From contig NZ_RZNH01000003.1 of the NCBI RefSeq assembly GCF_013141825.1, positions 62,001 through 126,000 on the forward strand: a DNA stretch of 64,000 nt, in the 5' to 3' direction. The notes beneath the pieces were generated by a model. The model was not told the DNA's origin, did no database searches, and saw nothing but the letters and a program-made list of their open reading frames with translations. Source of the DNA: Marinifilum caeruleilacunae. GTDB taxonomy: Bacteria; Bacteroidota; Bacteroidia; Bacteroidales; Marinifilaceae. Below are positions 26,401-35,507 of this stretch, one piece after another. Numbering within the stretch: the first letter of the stretch is position 1; each line of letters begins with the position of its first letter. The translations under genes and the position numbers were made by a program.

Positions 26401-27054
26401 ATGAAAAAACTAATTGCAATTTTCGCTGTTTTGGTATCTTTTGCTGCTAATGCACAAAACTTTCAAATTCACCGCGATTTCGACAGAGGTCATTTCACTT
26501 CTACTTTTGAAATGTTCAAAATGGACAAGTGGGGTAACACTTTCACATTCATCGATTTTGATTACGATGCTGAAAACGGAATCAACCAGGGTTACTTTGA
26601 AATTGCTCGTGTATTGAAAACAGAAAAAATGCCTATCGGTTTGCATATTGAGTACAATGGTGGTGTAGGTAGCGCAGAAACACCTGTTGGTAATTTTGGT
26701 TACACAATCAACAATGCATGGATTTATGGTGTAAACTATGCTAAAGGTGGTGCTAAGAGCGGTTTCTCAACTTATGCAGGTTACAAAGCAATTAAAGATG
26801 CTGGCGAAGCTAACTTCCAAATCACTGGTACATGGTATGTTAACTTCTTCGAAGGTAAAATGACTTTCTCAGGATTTGCTGATCTTTGGACTGAAAATGG
26901 TTTGTCTGATGACACTGTATTCCTAACAGAGCCACAATTGTGGTACAACTGTTCTAAAAACATCTCATTTGGTGGTGAGGTTGAAATTTCTAACAACTTT
27001 GCAGGTGGCGATTTCGAAGTTCGTCCAACCCTTGCTGTGAAATGGAATTTCTAA
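26401..27054 (+). CDS. DUF5020-family outer-membrane protein (Tsx-like channel candidate)
   Basis: A 217-residue protein with a signal peptide (MKKLIAIFAVLVSFAANAQ) and strands ending in ALAVKWNF, so an outer-membrane barrel is likely. Patterns FTSTFEMFKMDKWGNTFTFI and GLHIEYNGGVG fit the DUF5020 family, which resembles the Tsx nucleoside channel. Tsx carries nucleosides across the outer membrane; that role here is inference, supported by the purine permease gene starting 22 bases downstream. The A+T-rich leader before the ATG and the codon use of small abundant proteins suggest strong expression. Confidence 0.75.
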   Translation: MKKLIAIFAVLVSFAANAQNFQIHRDFDRGHFTSTFEMFKMDKWGNTFTFIDFDYDAENGINQGYFEIARVLKTEKMPIGLHIEYNGGVGSAETPVGNFGYTINNAWIYGVNYAKGGAKSGFSTYAGYKAIKDAGEANFQITGTWYVNFFEGKMTFSGFADLWTENGLSDDTVFLTEPQLWYNCSKNISFGGEVEISNNFAGGDFEVRPTLAVKWNF

Positions 27055-27076
27055 TCAATTTTAAAAACAAAACATC

Positions 27077-28375
27077 ATGTTAGATAAGTTTTTTAACATT
27101 ACAAAACAGGGTTCGAACGTAAAAACTGAGGTTGTTGCCGGTATCACTACCTTTATGACAATGGCATACATCCTAGCGGTGAACCCGGATATTTTAAGTG
27201 CAACCGGAATGGACAAAGGAGCTGTATTTACTGCAACTGCTATTTCGGCGATTATCGCAACTTTGGTAATGGCCTTGGTTGCCAAACTTCCTTTCGCATT
27301 GGCTCCAGGTATGGGTTTGAATGCATTCTTCGCTTTTACCGTAGTATTGGGAATGGGATACAGCTGGCAATTTGCATTAACAGCAGTATTTCTTGAAGGT
27401 ATTATCTTCCTTTTACTTACAGCGTTCAACATTCGTGAGCTCATAGTAAACTCCATTCCGTTAAACCTAAAACATTCTGTTTCGGTAGGTATCGGTCTAT
27501 TTATTGCATTTATTGGTTTAAAAGGAGCTGGTGTAATTGTTGATAACCCTGCAACATTGGTAAGCCTTGGCGATATGAAAAGCCCAAGCGTAATTGTTGG
27601 GTTAGTTGGTATCCTTGTAACAGGTGTTCTTTTTGCAAGAAATGTAAAAGGATCTTTGTTAATCGGTATTCTTTTCTCAACAATTTTAGCACTGATTTTA
27701 GGTGTAACTCAAATGCCGGAAAACTACAAGTTTGTAAGTCTTCCGCCATCTGTTTCTCCAATTTTCTTCCAGTTCGATTTCTCTCAGATCTTGACCATTG
27801 ACATGGCTATCGTACTTTTCACATTCTTATTTGTGGATATGTTCGATACTGTTGGAACTCTTGTTGGTGTAGCTTCTAAAGCTGATATGTTGGACAAAGA
27901 CGGTCGTGTACCACGCGTGAAGCAAGCATTATTTGCTGATGCTATTGGTACTTTCTTCGGATCAATCTTAGGTACTTCAACCGTAACTACTTACGTAGAG
28001 AGTGCTGCTGGTGTATCTGAAGGTGGTAAAACGGGTATGACTGCTCTTACAACAGCTGGTATGTTTGCTCTTGCATTGTTATTTGCTCCTGTATTTATCA
28101 TGATTCCTTCGGCTGCTACTGCTCCTGCTTTGGTTATTGTAGGTTTGTTCATGATGTCGCCAATTTTGAAGGTAGACTTAAACGATTTTACAGAAGCAAT
28201 TCCTGCATTCCTTTGTATCATTATGATGCCATTAACATTTAGCATCGCTGATGGTATTGTATTCGGAATGTTGGCATATGTAACCTTGAAGTTACTAACT
28301 GGTCGTTACAAAGAAATTAGTCCGGTAATGCTTATAATCGCGGTATTGTTTATAATTAAATTCTATTTTGCCTAA
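27077..28375 (+). CDS. pbuG: AzgA-type NCS2 purine permease (hypoxanthine/guanine/adenine)
   Basis: A 432-residue inner-membrane permease with about 13-14 helices. It begins in the AzgA/PbuG manner: EVVAGITTFMTMAYILAVNP, then ALAPGMGLNAFFAF, IGLFIAFIGLKGAGV, and TFLFVDMFDTVGTLVGVA with the acidic substrate residues, and later GTSTVTTYVESAAGVSEGGK. This subfamily imports purine bases by proton symport and is distinct from the UraA/xanthine branch found at 30326-31561. It is paired with the DUF5020 channel gene and closed by a strong terminator. Confidence 0.9.
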   Translation: MLDKFFNITKQGSNVKTEVVAGITTFMTMAYILAVNPDILSATGMDKGAVFTATAISAIIATLVMALVAKLPFALAPGMGLNAFFAFTVVLGMGYSWQFALTAVFLEGIIFLLLTAFNIRELIVNSIPLNLKHSVSVGIGLFIAFIGLKGAGVIVDNPATLVSLGDMKSPSVIVGLVGILVTGVLFARNVKGSLLIGILFSTILALILGVTQMPENYKFVSLPPSVSPIFFQFDFSQILTIDMAIVLFTFLFVDMFDTVGTLVGVASKADMLDKDGRVPRVKQALFADAIGTFFGSILGTSTVTTYVESAAGVSEGGKTGMTALTTAGMFALALLFAPVFIMIPSAATAPALVIVGLFMMSPILKVDLNDFTEAIPAFLCIIMMPLTFSIADGIVFGMLAYVTLKLLTGRYKEISPVMLIIAVLFIIKFYFA

Positions 28376-28411
28376 TTGATAGCTTAATTCAAAATAGAAT
28401 TTTCCATATTC

Positions 28412-28450
28412 AAAATCCCTTTTCACTTCGGTGGAAAGGGATTTTCTTTT
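28412..28450 (+). terminator. Rho-independent terminator of the DUF5020-pbuG unit
   Basis: A 15-bp stem (AAAATCCCTTTTCAC, one T-G pair) around a TTCG tetraloop ending GGGATTTT, then TTCTTTT. 36 bases after the stop. Confidence 0.92.
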
Positions 28451-28528
28451 GCCCACAATGCATCTCTTTTCAACAATATCAAAATCTATTTGTTACAAGA
28501 GAGATAGAAATTAATAAAAACTCCAGCT

Positions 28529-29188
28529 ATGAGATTAGTACAATTCATTGCAATAATTATGTCTGTATTCTGTTTTTCAAGCATTAAAACAGAAGCTCAG
28601 AATAAAAATCAAGAGCGTAAATTTTTTCTGAAACTGTATGGTGGTGGAAGCCATGTTTCCAACATGAATATCAACGGACAAGATGCTGAATTGTTGAATT
28701 CAATAAATGTAGATACAAAAATTGGTTTTTCATCGGGCATCTCGATCGGATATCAATGGAACGAAAAAATAGCAACTGTTTTGGGCTGGGAATACAAATC
28801 AAACAGTTCGTCCACAAGTATCGACAATATGGAATACGATGGAAATTATGCCTCAAACACCATTTATCTAGATGGACTTTATTCATTGTACAAAAATGAC
28901 AAATCAACCCTTTATACCGGGGCAGGATTGGCGATGATAGAAGAAATAGATTTAGATTATGAAACCAATGGTTCAGAAGTATCATTCTCAGACTCTGGAC
29001 GTATTGGGGTTCATTTAATTCTGGCATACGATTATGAATTAAGTCGAAGATGGATACTCAACACTGAACTGAGAAAATCCTTTTTCTCAAAATTCGACCT
29101 TAAGGAGGAAGGCGGTTCAAACCAAACACTTGTTGATTTAAAATACAACCCAACGACTTTAAATATTGGCATCAAGTACATGTTCTAA
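28529..29188 (+). CDS. Outer-membrane beta-barrel protein, function unknown
   Basis: A 219-residue protein with a signal peptide (about residues 1-24, ending TEAQ) and eight or so amphipathic strands, including FFLKLYGGGSHV, FSSGISIGYQWN, TVLGWEYKS and the terminal LNIGIKYMF. The pattern is that of small OprF/OmpW-like beta-barrels (outer membrane protein beta-barrel domain), common in Bacteroidota. No enzymatic motif is visible. It follows a terminator and probably has its own promoter. A lipoprotein gene follows 117 bases later on the same strand. Confidence 0.65.
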   Translation: MRLVQFIAIIMSVFCFSSIKTEAQNKNQERKFFLKLYGGGSHVSNMNINGQDAELLNSINVDTKIGFSSGISIGYQWNEKIATVLGWEYKSNSSSTSIDNMEYDGNYASNTIYLDGLYSLYKNDKSTLYTGAGLAMIEEIDLDYETNGSEVSFSDSGRIGVHLILAYDYELSRRWILNTELRKSFFSKFDLKEEGGSNQTLVDLKYNPTTLNIGIKYMF

Positions 29189-29305
29189 TGCTTGCTTGTT
29201 CTTACTTCAAAAACATTTCAAGTCATCTGCTTGATTTTATTCTTGTATAACTTTTCTTAAACAATTTCGTAAACCTCTGCATATCACCCTTAAAGAAGTT
29301 GCTGT

Positions 29306-30157
29306 ATGAGGATAAGAAAAGAATTATGCTACTTTGTAGCCTCTATTATCATGTTTGGCTCATGCGATTCTACAGAGCACGAATTGGAGGTCAACATTAC
29401 CAACCCGGTAAACGTTGAAGAAAATGCCATGGTAAATTGCATTATCGAAAATATCTTAAACGAAGTTGAATACAATGTTCTGAGCATTGAAAACGGTTTT
29501 ACCACAAAGCAAGATTCCCTTCCACAGGTTAAGGTTGTATATAATGACAATTCAGATCAGGCAAGTTCCGTAATTATAGACTATGGCAGCGAAAACAGAG
29601 CTGATTACCTGGGCAGATTAAAGAGAGGAAAAATCAGCACCAAGCTAGATGGGATTATCTCTGACAAAAACTGTTGTCTCGCTATTGAGTTCCAGCATTT
29701 TTACATCAATAATCTTAATGTATCCGGGCATATCGAACTGAATGGTTCAGGCTTGTCATCCAATCAGAATTTACAATTTGAAGTAATATTTAATGATCTG
29801 ATTTTTACCGACGAAAAAGGCAATTCCTATTCATTGGAAGGTACAAAAACAAGAGAATGGATTGAAGGTTTCGAAACGGCGGATAATCCCTGGGACGATC
29901 AGTTTCTCATTGGTGGAATAACAACAGGTGTCAATTCTGAAGGCAGGGAATACAAATCAGAGATATTAACACCATTGTTAATAAGTCATGCCTGCCAATT
30001 TATTCCTGTAGGCGAGGTTCTTTTTTCTCTCAAAAACGAAGAATGCACCTACAATTATGGCTCAAACTTATGCGACAATAAGGGTTTCTACATCAAAGAA
30101 GATGAGAAAATAGACTTCGAATACGGAAGGTATCAGTTCCGCTACCAAAGCAAGTAA
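29306..30157 (+). CDS. Lipoprotein, function unknown
   Basis: A 283-residue predicted lipoprotein: signal sequence ELCYFVASIIMFGSC with Cys20 as the lipidation site, followed by DSTEHELE. The acidic residues just after the cysteine are reminiscent of Bacteroidota surface-lipoprotein export signals, but that is inference. The mature part is acidic, strand-rich and shows repeated Gly/Asn turns, with Cys residues (NCCLAIEF, ACQF, EECTYNY, LCDNK) that could form disulfides. I recognise no domain. The neighbour is a barrel protein, with a bidirectional terminator downstream. Confidence 0.6.
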   Translation: MRIRKELCYFVASIIMFGSCDSTEHELEVNITNPVNVEENAMVNCIIENILNEVEYNVLSIENGFTTKQDSLPQVKVVYNDNSDQASSVIIDYGSENRADYLGRLKRGKISTKLDGIISDKNCCLAIEFQHFYINNLNVSGHIELNGSGLSSNQNLQFEVIFNDLIFTDEKGNSYSLEGTKTREWIEGFETADNPWDDQFLIGGITTGVNSEGREYKSEILTPLLISHACQFIPVGEVLFSLKNEECTYNYGSNLCDNKGFYIKEDEKIDFEYGRYQFRYQSK

Positions 30158-30184
30158 ACACATCCATCAATTGAATAAAATAAA

Positions 30185-30205
30185 AAAGCCCCAAAAAGGG
30201 GCTTT
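30185..30205. terminator. Bidirectional terminator between the lipoprotein gene and uraA
   Basis: Perfect stem AAAGCCCC / GGGGCTTT with a five-base loop. On the minus strand it is followed by TTTTTTATTTTA, a strong terminator for uraA; on the plus strand the T tract is weaker (ATATATA). Confidence 0.82.
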
Positions 30206-30325
30206 ATATATAAAAGGGATGTTAAAACCTAAACTAAGATTCAGGTTAACAGAATCAAATTTAATCAATTTTTAACAGAATACTTATTAAAAGAGCAATT
30301 ATTTCAATAAGCATCTAATTATCAG

Positions 30326-31561
30326 CTATTCTTTTACTTCACTTCCTTTAATTGGATTCGATTTATCTGGCAATATCAGGTTTAACACAACGCCTACTAC
30401 CGAAGCCAAACCAATTCCTGCTAAAGAGAAGTTTCCATAACTAATTTGAGCACCACCAATACCAACTGTTAAAACAACAGAGATAATTACCTGGTTTCTT
30501 GTTTTTGTAAAGTCGGTTTTTGCATCAATCAATGTCTTGATACCAATACCAGCAATCATACCAAAAAGCAATAGCATAATACCACCCAATACAGCCTGTG
30601 GAATGGTTTTTAAGAATGCACTTACCTTACCAATTAAAGAGAAAACCAAAGCGGTAACCGCCGCAATTCTCAATACTCTAGGGTCAACAACCTTTGTTAA
30701 TGCAATTGCACCTGTTACTTCCGAATAAGTGGTATTTGGAGGTCCTCCAAAGAATCCTGCAAAAGCAGTAGCAACACCATCGCCCAATAAGGTTCTGTTT
30801 AATCCTGGCTTTTTCACAAACTCTTTGTTTGCTACACCACCAATTGCGTACATATCACCAACGTGCTCGATAATTGGGGCAAAAGCAACCGGAATCATAT
30901 ACAAAATTGCACTCCAGTTTAATTCCGGACGAACAAACTCAGGCAAAGCGAACCACGCAGCTTCTTGAATTGGCGTAAAATCAACCTGTCCTAAAACCAC
31001 AGATACGACATAACCCACAACAATTGCCGAGAAAATAGGAATCAGCTTAAGCATTCCTTTGGTATACACAACAATTAAAATTGCAGTTAACAAAGCAACC
31101 GAAGAGATAATCCAGTTGGTTTTAGCCATATTAACAGCAACTGGTGCCAATGACAAACCAATAATCATGATTACAGGTCCAACCACAATAGAAGGGAAAA
31201 TTTTCTCAATTACTCGCAATCCCCAAACTTTAATAATTCCTGACACCAGGCCATAAACCACACCAACGGCGATTAATCCCGATAAGGTTCCAGGCAAACC
31301 ATAAAGTTCTGTTGCTGCAACAATTGGAGCAATAAAGGCAAAACTACTGCCTAAAAAAACAGGAACCATACCTTTTGTGATTAAATGAAAAATCAAGGTT
31401 CCGATTCCTGCTGTAAATAATGCGACTGCTGGGTCAATACCAACTAACAATGGGACTAGTACTGTTGCGCCAAATGCAACAAAGAGAAATTGTACTCCCA
31501 AAACAATTCTTTTCGTGGGACTTTGGAATCCCGGAGCCGTAGCTTCTTGAGTAAGGATCAT
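30326..31561 (-). CDS. uraA: Uracil permease (UraA-type NCS2/NAT transporter)
   Basis: A 411-residue NAT-family permease with about 14 helices. Substrate-site residues known from E. coli UraA are recognisable: Glu and His in FAPIIEHVGD and the second Glu in NTTYSEVTGAI, the latter within the NAT signature region. Uracil is the likely substrate, although xanthine transporters share the fold. It is monocistronic, with a good promoter at 31592-31622 and a terminator at 30185-30205. Confidence 0.88.
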   Translation of the reverse strand: MILTQEATAPGFQSPTKRIVLGVQFLFVAFGATVLVPLLVGIDPAVALFTAGIGTLIFHLITKGMVPVFLGSSFAFIAPIVAATELYGLPGTLSGLIAVGVVYGLVSGIIKVWGLRVIEKIFPSIVVGPVIMIIGLSLAPVAVNMAKTNWIISSVALLTAILIVVYTKGMLKLIPIFSAIVVGYVVSVVLGQVDFTPIQEAAWFALPEFVRPELNWSAILYMIPVAFAPIIEHVGDMYAIGGVANKEFVKKPGLNRTLLGDGVATAFAGFFGGPPNTTYSEVTGAIALTKVVDPRVLRIAAVTALVFSLIGKVSAFLKTIPQAVLGGIMLLLFGMIAGIGIKTLIDAKTDFTKTRNQVIISVVLTVGIGGAQISYGNFSLAGIGLASVVGVVLNLILPDKSNPIKGSEVKE

Positions 31562-31591
31562 AAAATGGATTTAAAAATTCACAAATTGGCG

Positions 31592-31622
31592 CAAAGATAA
31601 TAAGCTTCGCGAAACTGACAAA
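31592..31622 (-). promoter_or_regulatory. Bacteroidota promoter of uraA
   Basis: On the minus strand: TTTG (31622-31619), 19 bases, TATCTTTG (31599-31592). The predicted start is about 25 bases before the uraA ATG. Confidence 0.7.
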
Positions 31623-31710
31623 TTTGAAACCCCCAATAAATCAACGCAAAGGAGTGCATGAATCAGAAAAATCTCAATTAGATCCTTGATTAGAAAAAAT
31701 TAATCTTTTA

Positions 31711-31732
31711 ATCTGTTTTTTCTTAAACAGAT
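31711..31732 (-). terminator. Possible terminator hairpin downstream of recJ
   Basis: Perfect inverted arms ATCTGTTT / AAACAGAT around a six-base loop, 46 bases past the recJ stop on the minus strand. A T run (TTTTTT) follows only after about 12 bases, so efficiency is doubtful. Confidence 0.4.
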
Positions 31733-31777
31733 CGAGACTAATTAAACTGTAAACAATAATTTTTGGAAGTATAAATT

Positions 31778-33487
31778 CTAGAATTTAATATCGCGAACCA
31801 TCAATTGGGTCTCCACTTTCCCCATATATTCATTCTCTTGTACCGAGTAACAAACATCGAAAGGTGAACCGCTTGATATTTTAGAATACAAATTCCCCAT
31901 CGAAAAAGCAATACCGCCTTTTACATCTCCTTCGCGGATATCATCAACCACCGAAAGTTTCAGGTGTTCCTTATTTCTGCCAACTGGTCGGCTGTAGCCA
32001 TAATCAACCACTTTCTCGCTAATAAAAACAGGAGTCATATTTTTAGGACCAAATGGCTCAAATTGTTTCAAGATGCGGAAAAATTTAGGTGTAATGTCAG
32101 ATAGTTTAATACTGGCATCAACCTTAATTTGAGGAACCAACATGTCGTCGGTAATGTTCTCGCAAACATACTCTTCGAAACGCTGTTGAAATGCACTTAC
32201 ATTTTCAATTTTCATGGTTAATCCGGCTGCATATTTGTGTCCACCAAAGTTTTCCAACAAATCACTGCAAGCCGAAATGGCATTGTACAAATCAAAGCCA
32301 TCAACCGAACGGGCACTACCCGTTGCAAAGCCATTCGATTCGGTAAGAATTACTGTTGGCTTGTAATAGGTTTCGATCATACGAGATGCTACAATTCCAA
32401 TTACTCCTTTGTGCCAGTTACGATCGAATAGAACAGTACTTTTCTTTTCAAGTAAGGCTTTGCTTTTTGCAACACGATCCAGGGCATCATCGGTAATGGT
32501 GTGATCCAACTCTTTTCTATCCTCGTTTAAACCATTAATGGTATCTCCAATTAAAGTTGCAGCTTCTTCCCTTTCGGCGATTAGCAACTGCACGGCATGA
32601 TTTCCAGACTGGATTCGACCTGCTGCATTAATTCTCGGGCCGATCTTAAAAACGATATCATTCACACTTAAATCCTTGGTTACCCCTGCAAGATTTAAGA
32701 TCGTTTTTAATCCCAGGCGTGGACTTTCATTCAGCTGCTTTAAACCAAAATAAGTCAACACACGATTTTCGCCGGTAATGGGAACAATATCCGAAGCAAT
32801 GCTTACCGCGAGTAGATCAAGCAAAGGAATTAAAGTTTCAAAGTCCCAGTTTTTCTTTTGGGCTAATCCTTGCATCAATTTAAATCCAACACCGCAACCC
32901 GAAAGTACATCACAAGGGTAGTCGCAATCACTTCTTTTCGGATCAAGAACTGCCACAGCATCAGGCAGAGTTTCATCTGGTGTATGATGATCACAAATGA
33001 TAAAATCTACCCCTTTTTCGCTTGCATAGGCAATTTTTTCGATGGCTTTAATACCACAGTCCAAAGCAATTATTAGGCTGATATTATTTTCGGCAGCATA
33101 ATCGATTCCGGTTTTCGAAATTCCATAACCTTCCGAATAACGATCTGGAATATAGTAATCGATAAAATCGAAATGAGATTTTAGATAAGTGTATACAAGA
33201 GCAACAGAAGTGGTTCCATCAACATCGTAATCGCCATAGACCATTACGCGCTCTTGTTTTTCCATAGCAGTCACCAAACGATCTACTGCATGGGTCATAT
33301 CTTTCATCAGGAATGGATCGTGCAGATCTTCAAGACTGGGACGAAAAAAAGCCTTGGCCATTTCGAAGTTTGTGATTCCTCTCTGAACTAACAGATTGGC
33401 AATCACTCGGTCAACACCCAATGATTCCATTAGTGCGCCAACCGTTTCTTCTTCGCCCGGCTCATTTATTACCCATCTTTTTTCCAT
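31778..33487 (-). CDS. recJ: Single-stranded-DNA-specific exonuclease RecJ
   Basis: RecJ degrades 5' single strands in recombination and mismatch repair. The 569-residue protein has the DHH-family motifs: YGDYDVDGTTSVA at about residue 77-89, ALDCGI, DHHTPDETLPDA with the DHH triad, SGCGVGFKL, and in the DHHA1 domain NAAGRIQSGNHA and FGGHKYAAGLT. An OB domain ends the protein. ATG at 33487 was chosen over a TTG two codons upstream. It lies 23 bases after lipB, so it is probably the third gene of the lipA-lipB-recJ unit. Confidence 0.96.
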   Translation of the reverse strand: MEKRWVINEPGEEETVGALMESLGVDRVIANLLVQRGITNFEMAKAFFRPSLEDLHDPFLMKDMTHAVDRLVTAMEKQERVMVYGDYDVDGTTSVALVYTYLKSHFDFIDYYIPDRYSEGYGISKTGIDYAAENNISLIIALDCGIKAIEKIAYASEKGVDFIICDHHTPDETLPDAVAVLDPKRSDCDYPCDVLSGCGVGFKLMQGLAQKKNWDFETLIPLLDLLAVSIASDIVPITGENRVLTYFGLKQLNESPRLGLKTILNLAGVTKDLSVNDIVFKIGPRINAAGRIQSGNHAVQLLIAEREEAATLIGDTINGLNEDRKELDHTITDDALDRVAKSKALLEKKSTVLFDRNWHKGVIGIVASRMIETYYKPTVILTESNGFATGSARSVDGFDLYNAISACSDLLENFGGHKYAAGLTMKIENVSAFQQRFEEYVCENITDDMLVPQIKVDASIKLSDITPKFFRILKQFEPFGPKNMTPVFISEKVVDYGYSRPVGRNKEHLKLSVVDDIREGDVKGGIAFSMGNLYSKISSGSPFDVCYSVQENEYMGKVETQLMVRDIKF

Positions 33488-33510
33488 ACCCAAGATTTTA
33501 GCTAGCCAAA

Positions 33511-34215
33511 TTAGTCAATTTCCAGCTTCATATCAAACAGATTTGCGATATGATTTTTTAAATTATGTTTTACCTCTTCAATATCAAGCTCTTTGCCTAG
33601 CTCTTTTTTTAATGAAGTTACACCTTTATCAACAAATCCGCATGGGTTTATGTAATCGAAATACTTTAAATCGGTATTTACATTGAAGGCAAAACCGTGC
33701 ATACTTACCCAACGGCTTACACGCACACCTATGGCACAAATCTTTCTCACTCTTGGAGTACCTACATCTAACCACACACCAGTTGCACTATCAAGGCGTG
33801 TTCCTGTTAAGCCATAATCAGCAATACAGTTAATCACGGCCTGCTCTAATGTTTCGATGTATTTTTTAATTCCCATATCGTAAGTTTCCAGGTTTAGAAT
33901 CGGATATCCCACAATTTGTCCCGGACCATGATAGGTGATGTCGCCACCTCGATTTATTTTATGAAAACTTGCCTCTTTTGCTTGCAACTGCAGCATATTA
34001 AGCAACATGTTCTGCTCTTTTCCACTTTTCCCTAAAGTGTACACATGCGGGTGCTCACAAAACAAAAGGTAGTTGTTCGATAATTTTTTCTCTTCTGCAG
34101 GAAGATCGGCATTGGCCTGACGCGATTGTAATACTTCCTGAAACAAGTTCTCCTGGTAATCCCATGCCTCTTTATAATCGATTGAGGCCAGGTCTCTGAA
34201 AATCGTATTAATCAT
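33511..34215 (-). CDS. lipB: Octanoyltransferase LipB
   Basis: It transfers octanoyl from ACP to the lipoyl domains. The 234-residue protein has RGGDITYHGPGQIVGYPI, the KICAIGVRVSRWVSMHGFA region with the catalytic lysine, and the acyl-thioester cysteine in YINPCGFVDKGVTSL. Length is typical for Bacteroidota. The start overlaps lipA by 8 bases, so the two steps of lipoate synthesis are translationally coupled. Confidence 0.96.
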   Translation of the reverse strand: MINTIFRDLASIDYKEAWDYQENLFQEVLQSRQANADLPAEEKKLSNNYLLFCEHPHVYTLGKSGKEQNMLLNMLQLQAKEASFHKINRGGDITYHGPGQIVGYPILNLETYDMGIKKYIETLEQAVINCIADYGLTGTRLDSATGVWLDVGTPRVRKICAIGVRVSRWVSMHGFAFNVNTDLKYFDYINPCGFVDKGVTSLKKELGKELDIEEVKHNLKNHIANLFDMKLEID

Positions 34216-35086
34216 TTTTTAAAGCCTGCTTTAAGTTCAGCGCATTCACATGTCGCTCTGCATGATATGATGAACGAACAAGAGGTGTACTTTCCACAAA
34301 AGAAAATCCTTTTTCAAGTCCTACTTGCTCATATTTTTTAAACACTTCAGGTGTAATATACTCCTGTAACTCAAGATGCTTTCGGGTTGGCTGTAAATAC
34401 TGACCTATGGTCATAACTCTTACACCTACTGCCAACAAATCATCCATGGTCTGATATATTTCCTCTTCGGTTTCACCAAGCCCAAGCATGATACCTGATT
34501 TTGCAACAATTCCCGAATCTGAAATTTGCTTCAGAACCTTAAGGCTGACATCGTAACGTGCACGACTTCTTACCTCTGGGGTTAGTCGGCGAACGGTTTC
34601 CAGGTTATGAGAAATTACCTCAGGTTTTTCTTGAATCACGCGATCCACATCTTCTGGTTTCCCATTAAAATCGGGAATCAAAACTTCTAATGTAGTACCA
34701 GGAGTGGTAGCTTTAATCTCTTTGATACATTCTGCCCAAATTCCTGATCCTCCATCTTCCAAATCGTCACGATCTACCGAAGTAATTACAGCATGTTTTA
34801 GTTTCATCAGCTTAATGGAACGAGCCAATCGCTTTGGTTCTTTCGTATCCACCGGAAGTGGTTTTCCGGTTGGAACATTACAAAACTTACACGCCCTGGT
34901 ACAAATATTCCCCAAAATCATGAAAGTAGCCGTTCCATTTCCCCAACATTCTCCTACATTCGGACATTTACCACTAGAACAAATGGTATGCAATCCGTGT
35001 TCCTGAACAATGCCGTTTACATAGGCATAATCATCTCCTTTTGGCAACTGTATTTTTAGCCAATCCGGCTTTCTTTTTATTTTCAT
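34208..35086 (-). CDS. lipA: Lipoyl synthase LipA (radical SAM)
   Basis: LipA inserts two sulfurs into octanoyl to make lipoyl. The 292-residue enzyme has the auxiliary-cluster cysteines CSSGKCPNVGEC at about residues 36-47, the radical SAM CTRACKFC (CxxxCxxC) at about 62-69, SAM-binding VITSVDRDDLEDGG, and the C-terminal Arg-Ser-Ser of LVRSSYHAE, whose serine ligates the auxiliary iron. It is first in the lipA-lipB-recJ unit with a -7 element at 35190-35197. Confidence 0.97.
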   Translation of the reverse strand: MKIKRKPDWLKIQLPKGDDYAYVNGIVQEHGLHTICSSGKCPNVGECWGNGTATFMILGNICTRACKFCNVPTGKPLPVDTKEPKRLARSIKLMKLKHAVITSVDRDDLEDGGSGIWAECIKEIKATTPGTTLEVLIPDFNGKPEDVDRVIQEKPEVISHNLETVRRLTPEVRSRARYDVSLKVLKQISDSGIVAKSGIMLGLGETEEEIYQTMDDLLAVGVRVMTIGQYLQPTRKHLELQEYITPEVFKKYEQVGLEKGFSFVESTPLVRSSYHAERHVNALNLKQALKND

Positions 35087-35189
35087 TTTTACTTCTCCCT
35101 ATTTCAAGCGAAAATCGGTTTTTACACCTGATTATCAAGCTAAAAATTCTACAACAATATGAATTTTTGCAATAAAATTTCAGTTCATG

Positions 35190-35197
35190 CAAAGGTA
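35190..35197 (-). promoter_or_regulatory. -7 promoter element of lipA-lipB-recJ
   Basis: Minus-strand TACCTTTG, an exact TAnnTTTG match, about 104 bases before the lipA ATG. A TTG candidate for -33 lies 23 bases upstream, slightly too far. Confidence 0.45.
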
Positions 35198-35323
35198 TTC
35201 GAAAGGATTGAATTAGCACTCAATTTCAAAAGTTTTTTCCTTGTTTTTGAGGATCGATATTATTTTGATTCAATCTAAATACCGTTAATTATGATGCAAT
35301 ATTAAAAAATAAAATTTTGACTA

Positions 35324-35342
35324 CCATGCCATTTGCATGGCA
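35324..35342. repeat. Short palindrome between lipA and lysS
   Basis: CCATGC-CATTT-GCATGG, and overlapping TGCCAT-TTGC-ATGGCA, form a compact 19-base symmetric element about 130 bases before the lysS -7 box. It could be an operator; no T tract follows. Confidence 0.35.
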
Positions 35343-35471
35343 ATTAAGAATTTTTAACCCGATGGGCTCTAAATCTGCAATTTGAGTGCCACTATTTCCG
35401 TAAAAATCACAACTAGTTTATTTTTTTACAAGTATTTATAGCGATGAATTCACAAATTGCTCAGGTTATTA

Positions 35472-35479
35472 TATCTTTG
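35472..35479 (+). promoter_or_regulatory. -7 promoter element of lysS
   Basis: TATCTTTG, an exact match, 28 bases before the ATG at 35508. Its position inside the longest possible reading frame (from 35457) argues for the internal ATG as true start. Confidence 0.65.
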
Positions 35480-35507
35480 TGCCCGAATAAACTTTATTGA
35501 GATTAAG

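Larger units (their letters stand above)
35087..35507. other. Intergenic region between divergent lipA and lysS
   Basis: A 421-base A+T-rich region with no convincing ORF. It holds the lipA -7 element (35190-35197), a small palindrome (35324-35342) and the lysS -7 element (35472-35479). No tRNA-like fold was seen. Confidence 0.75.
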
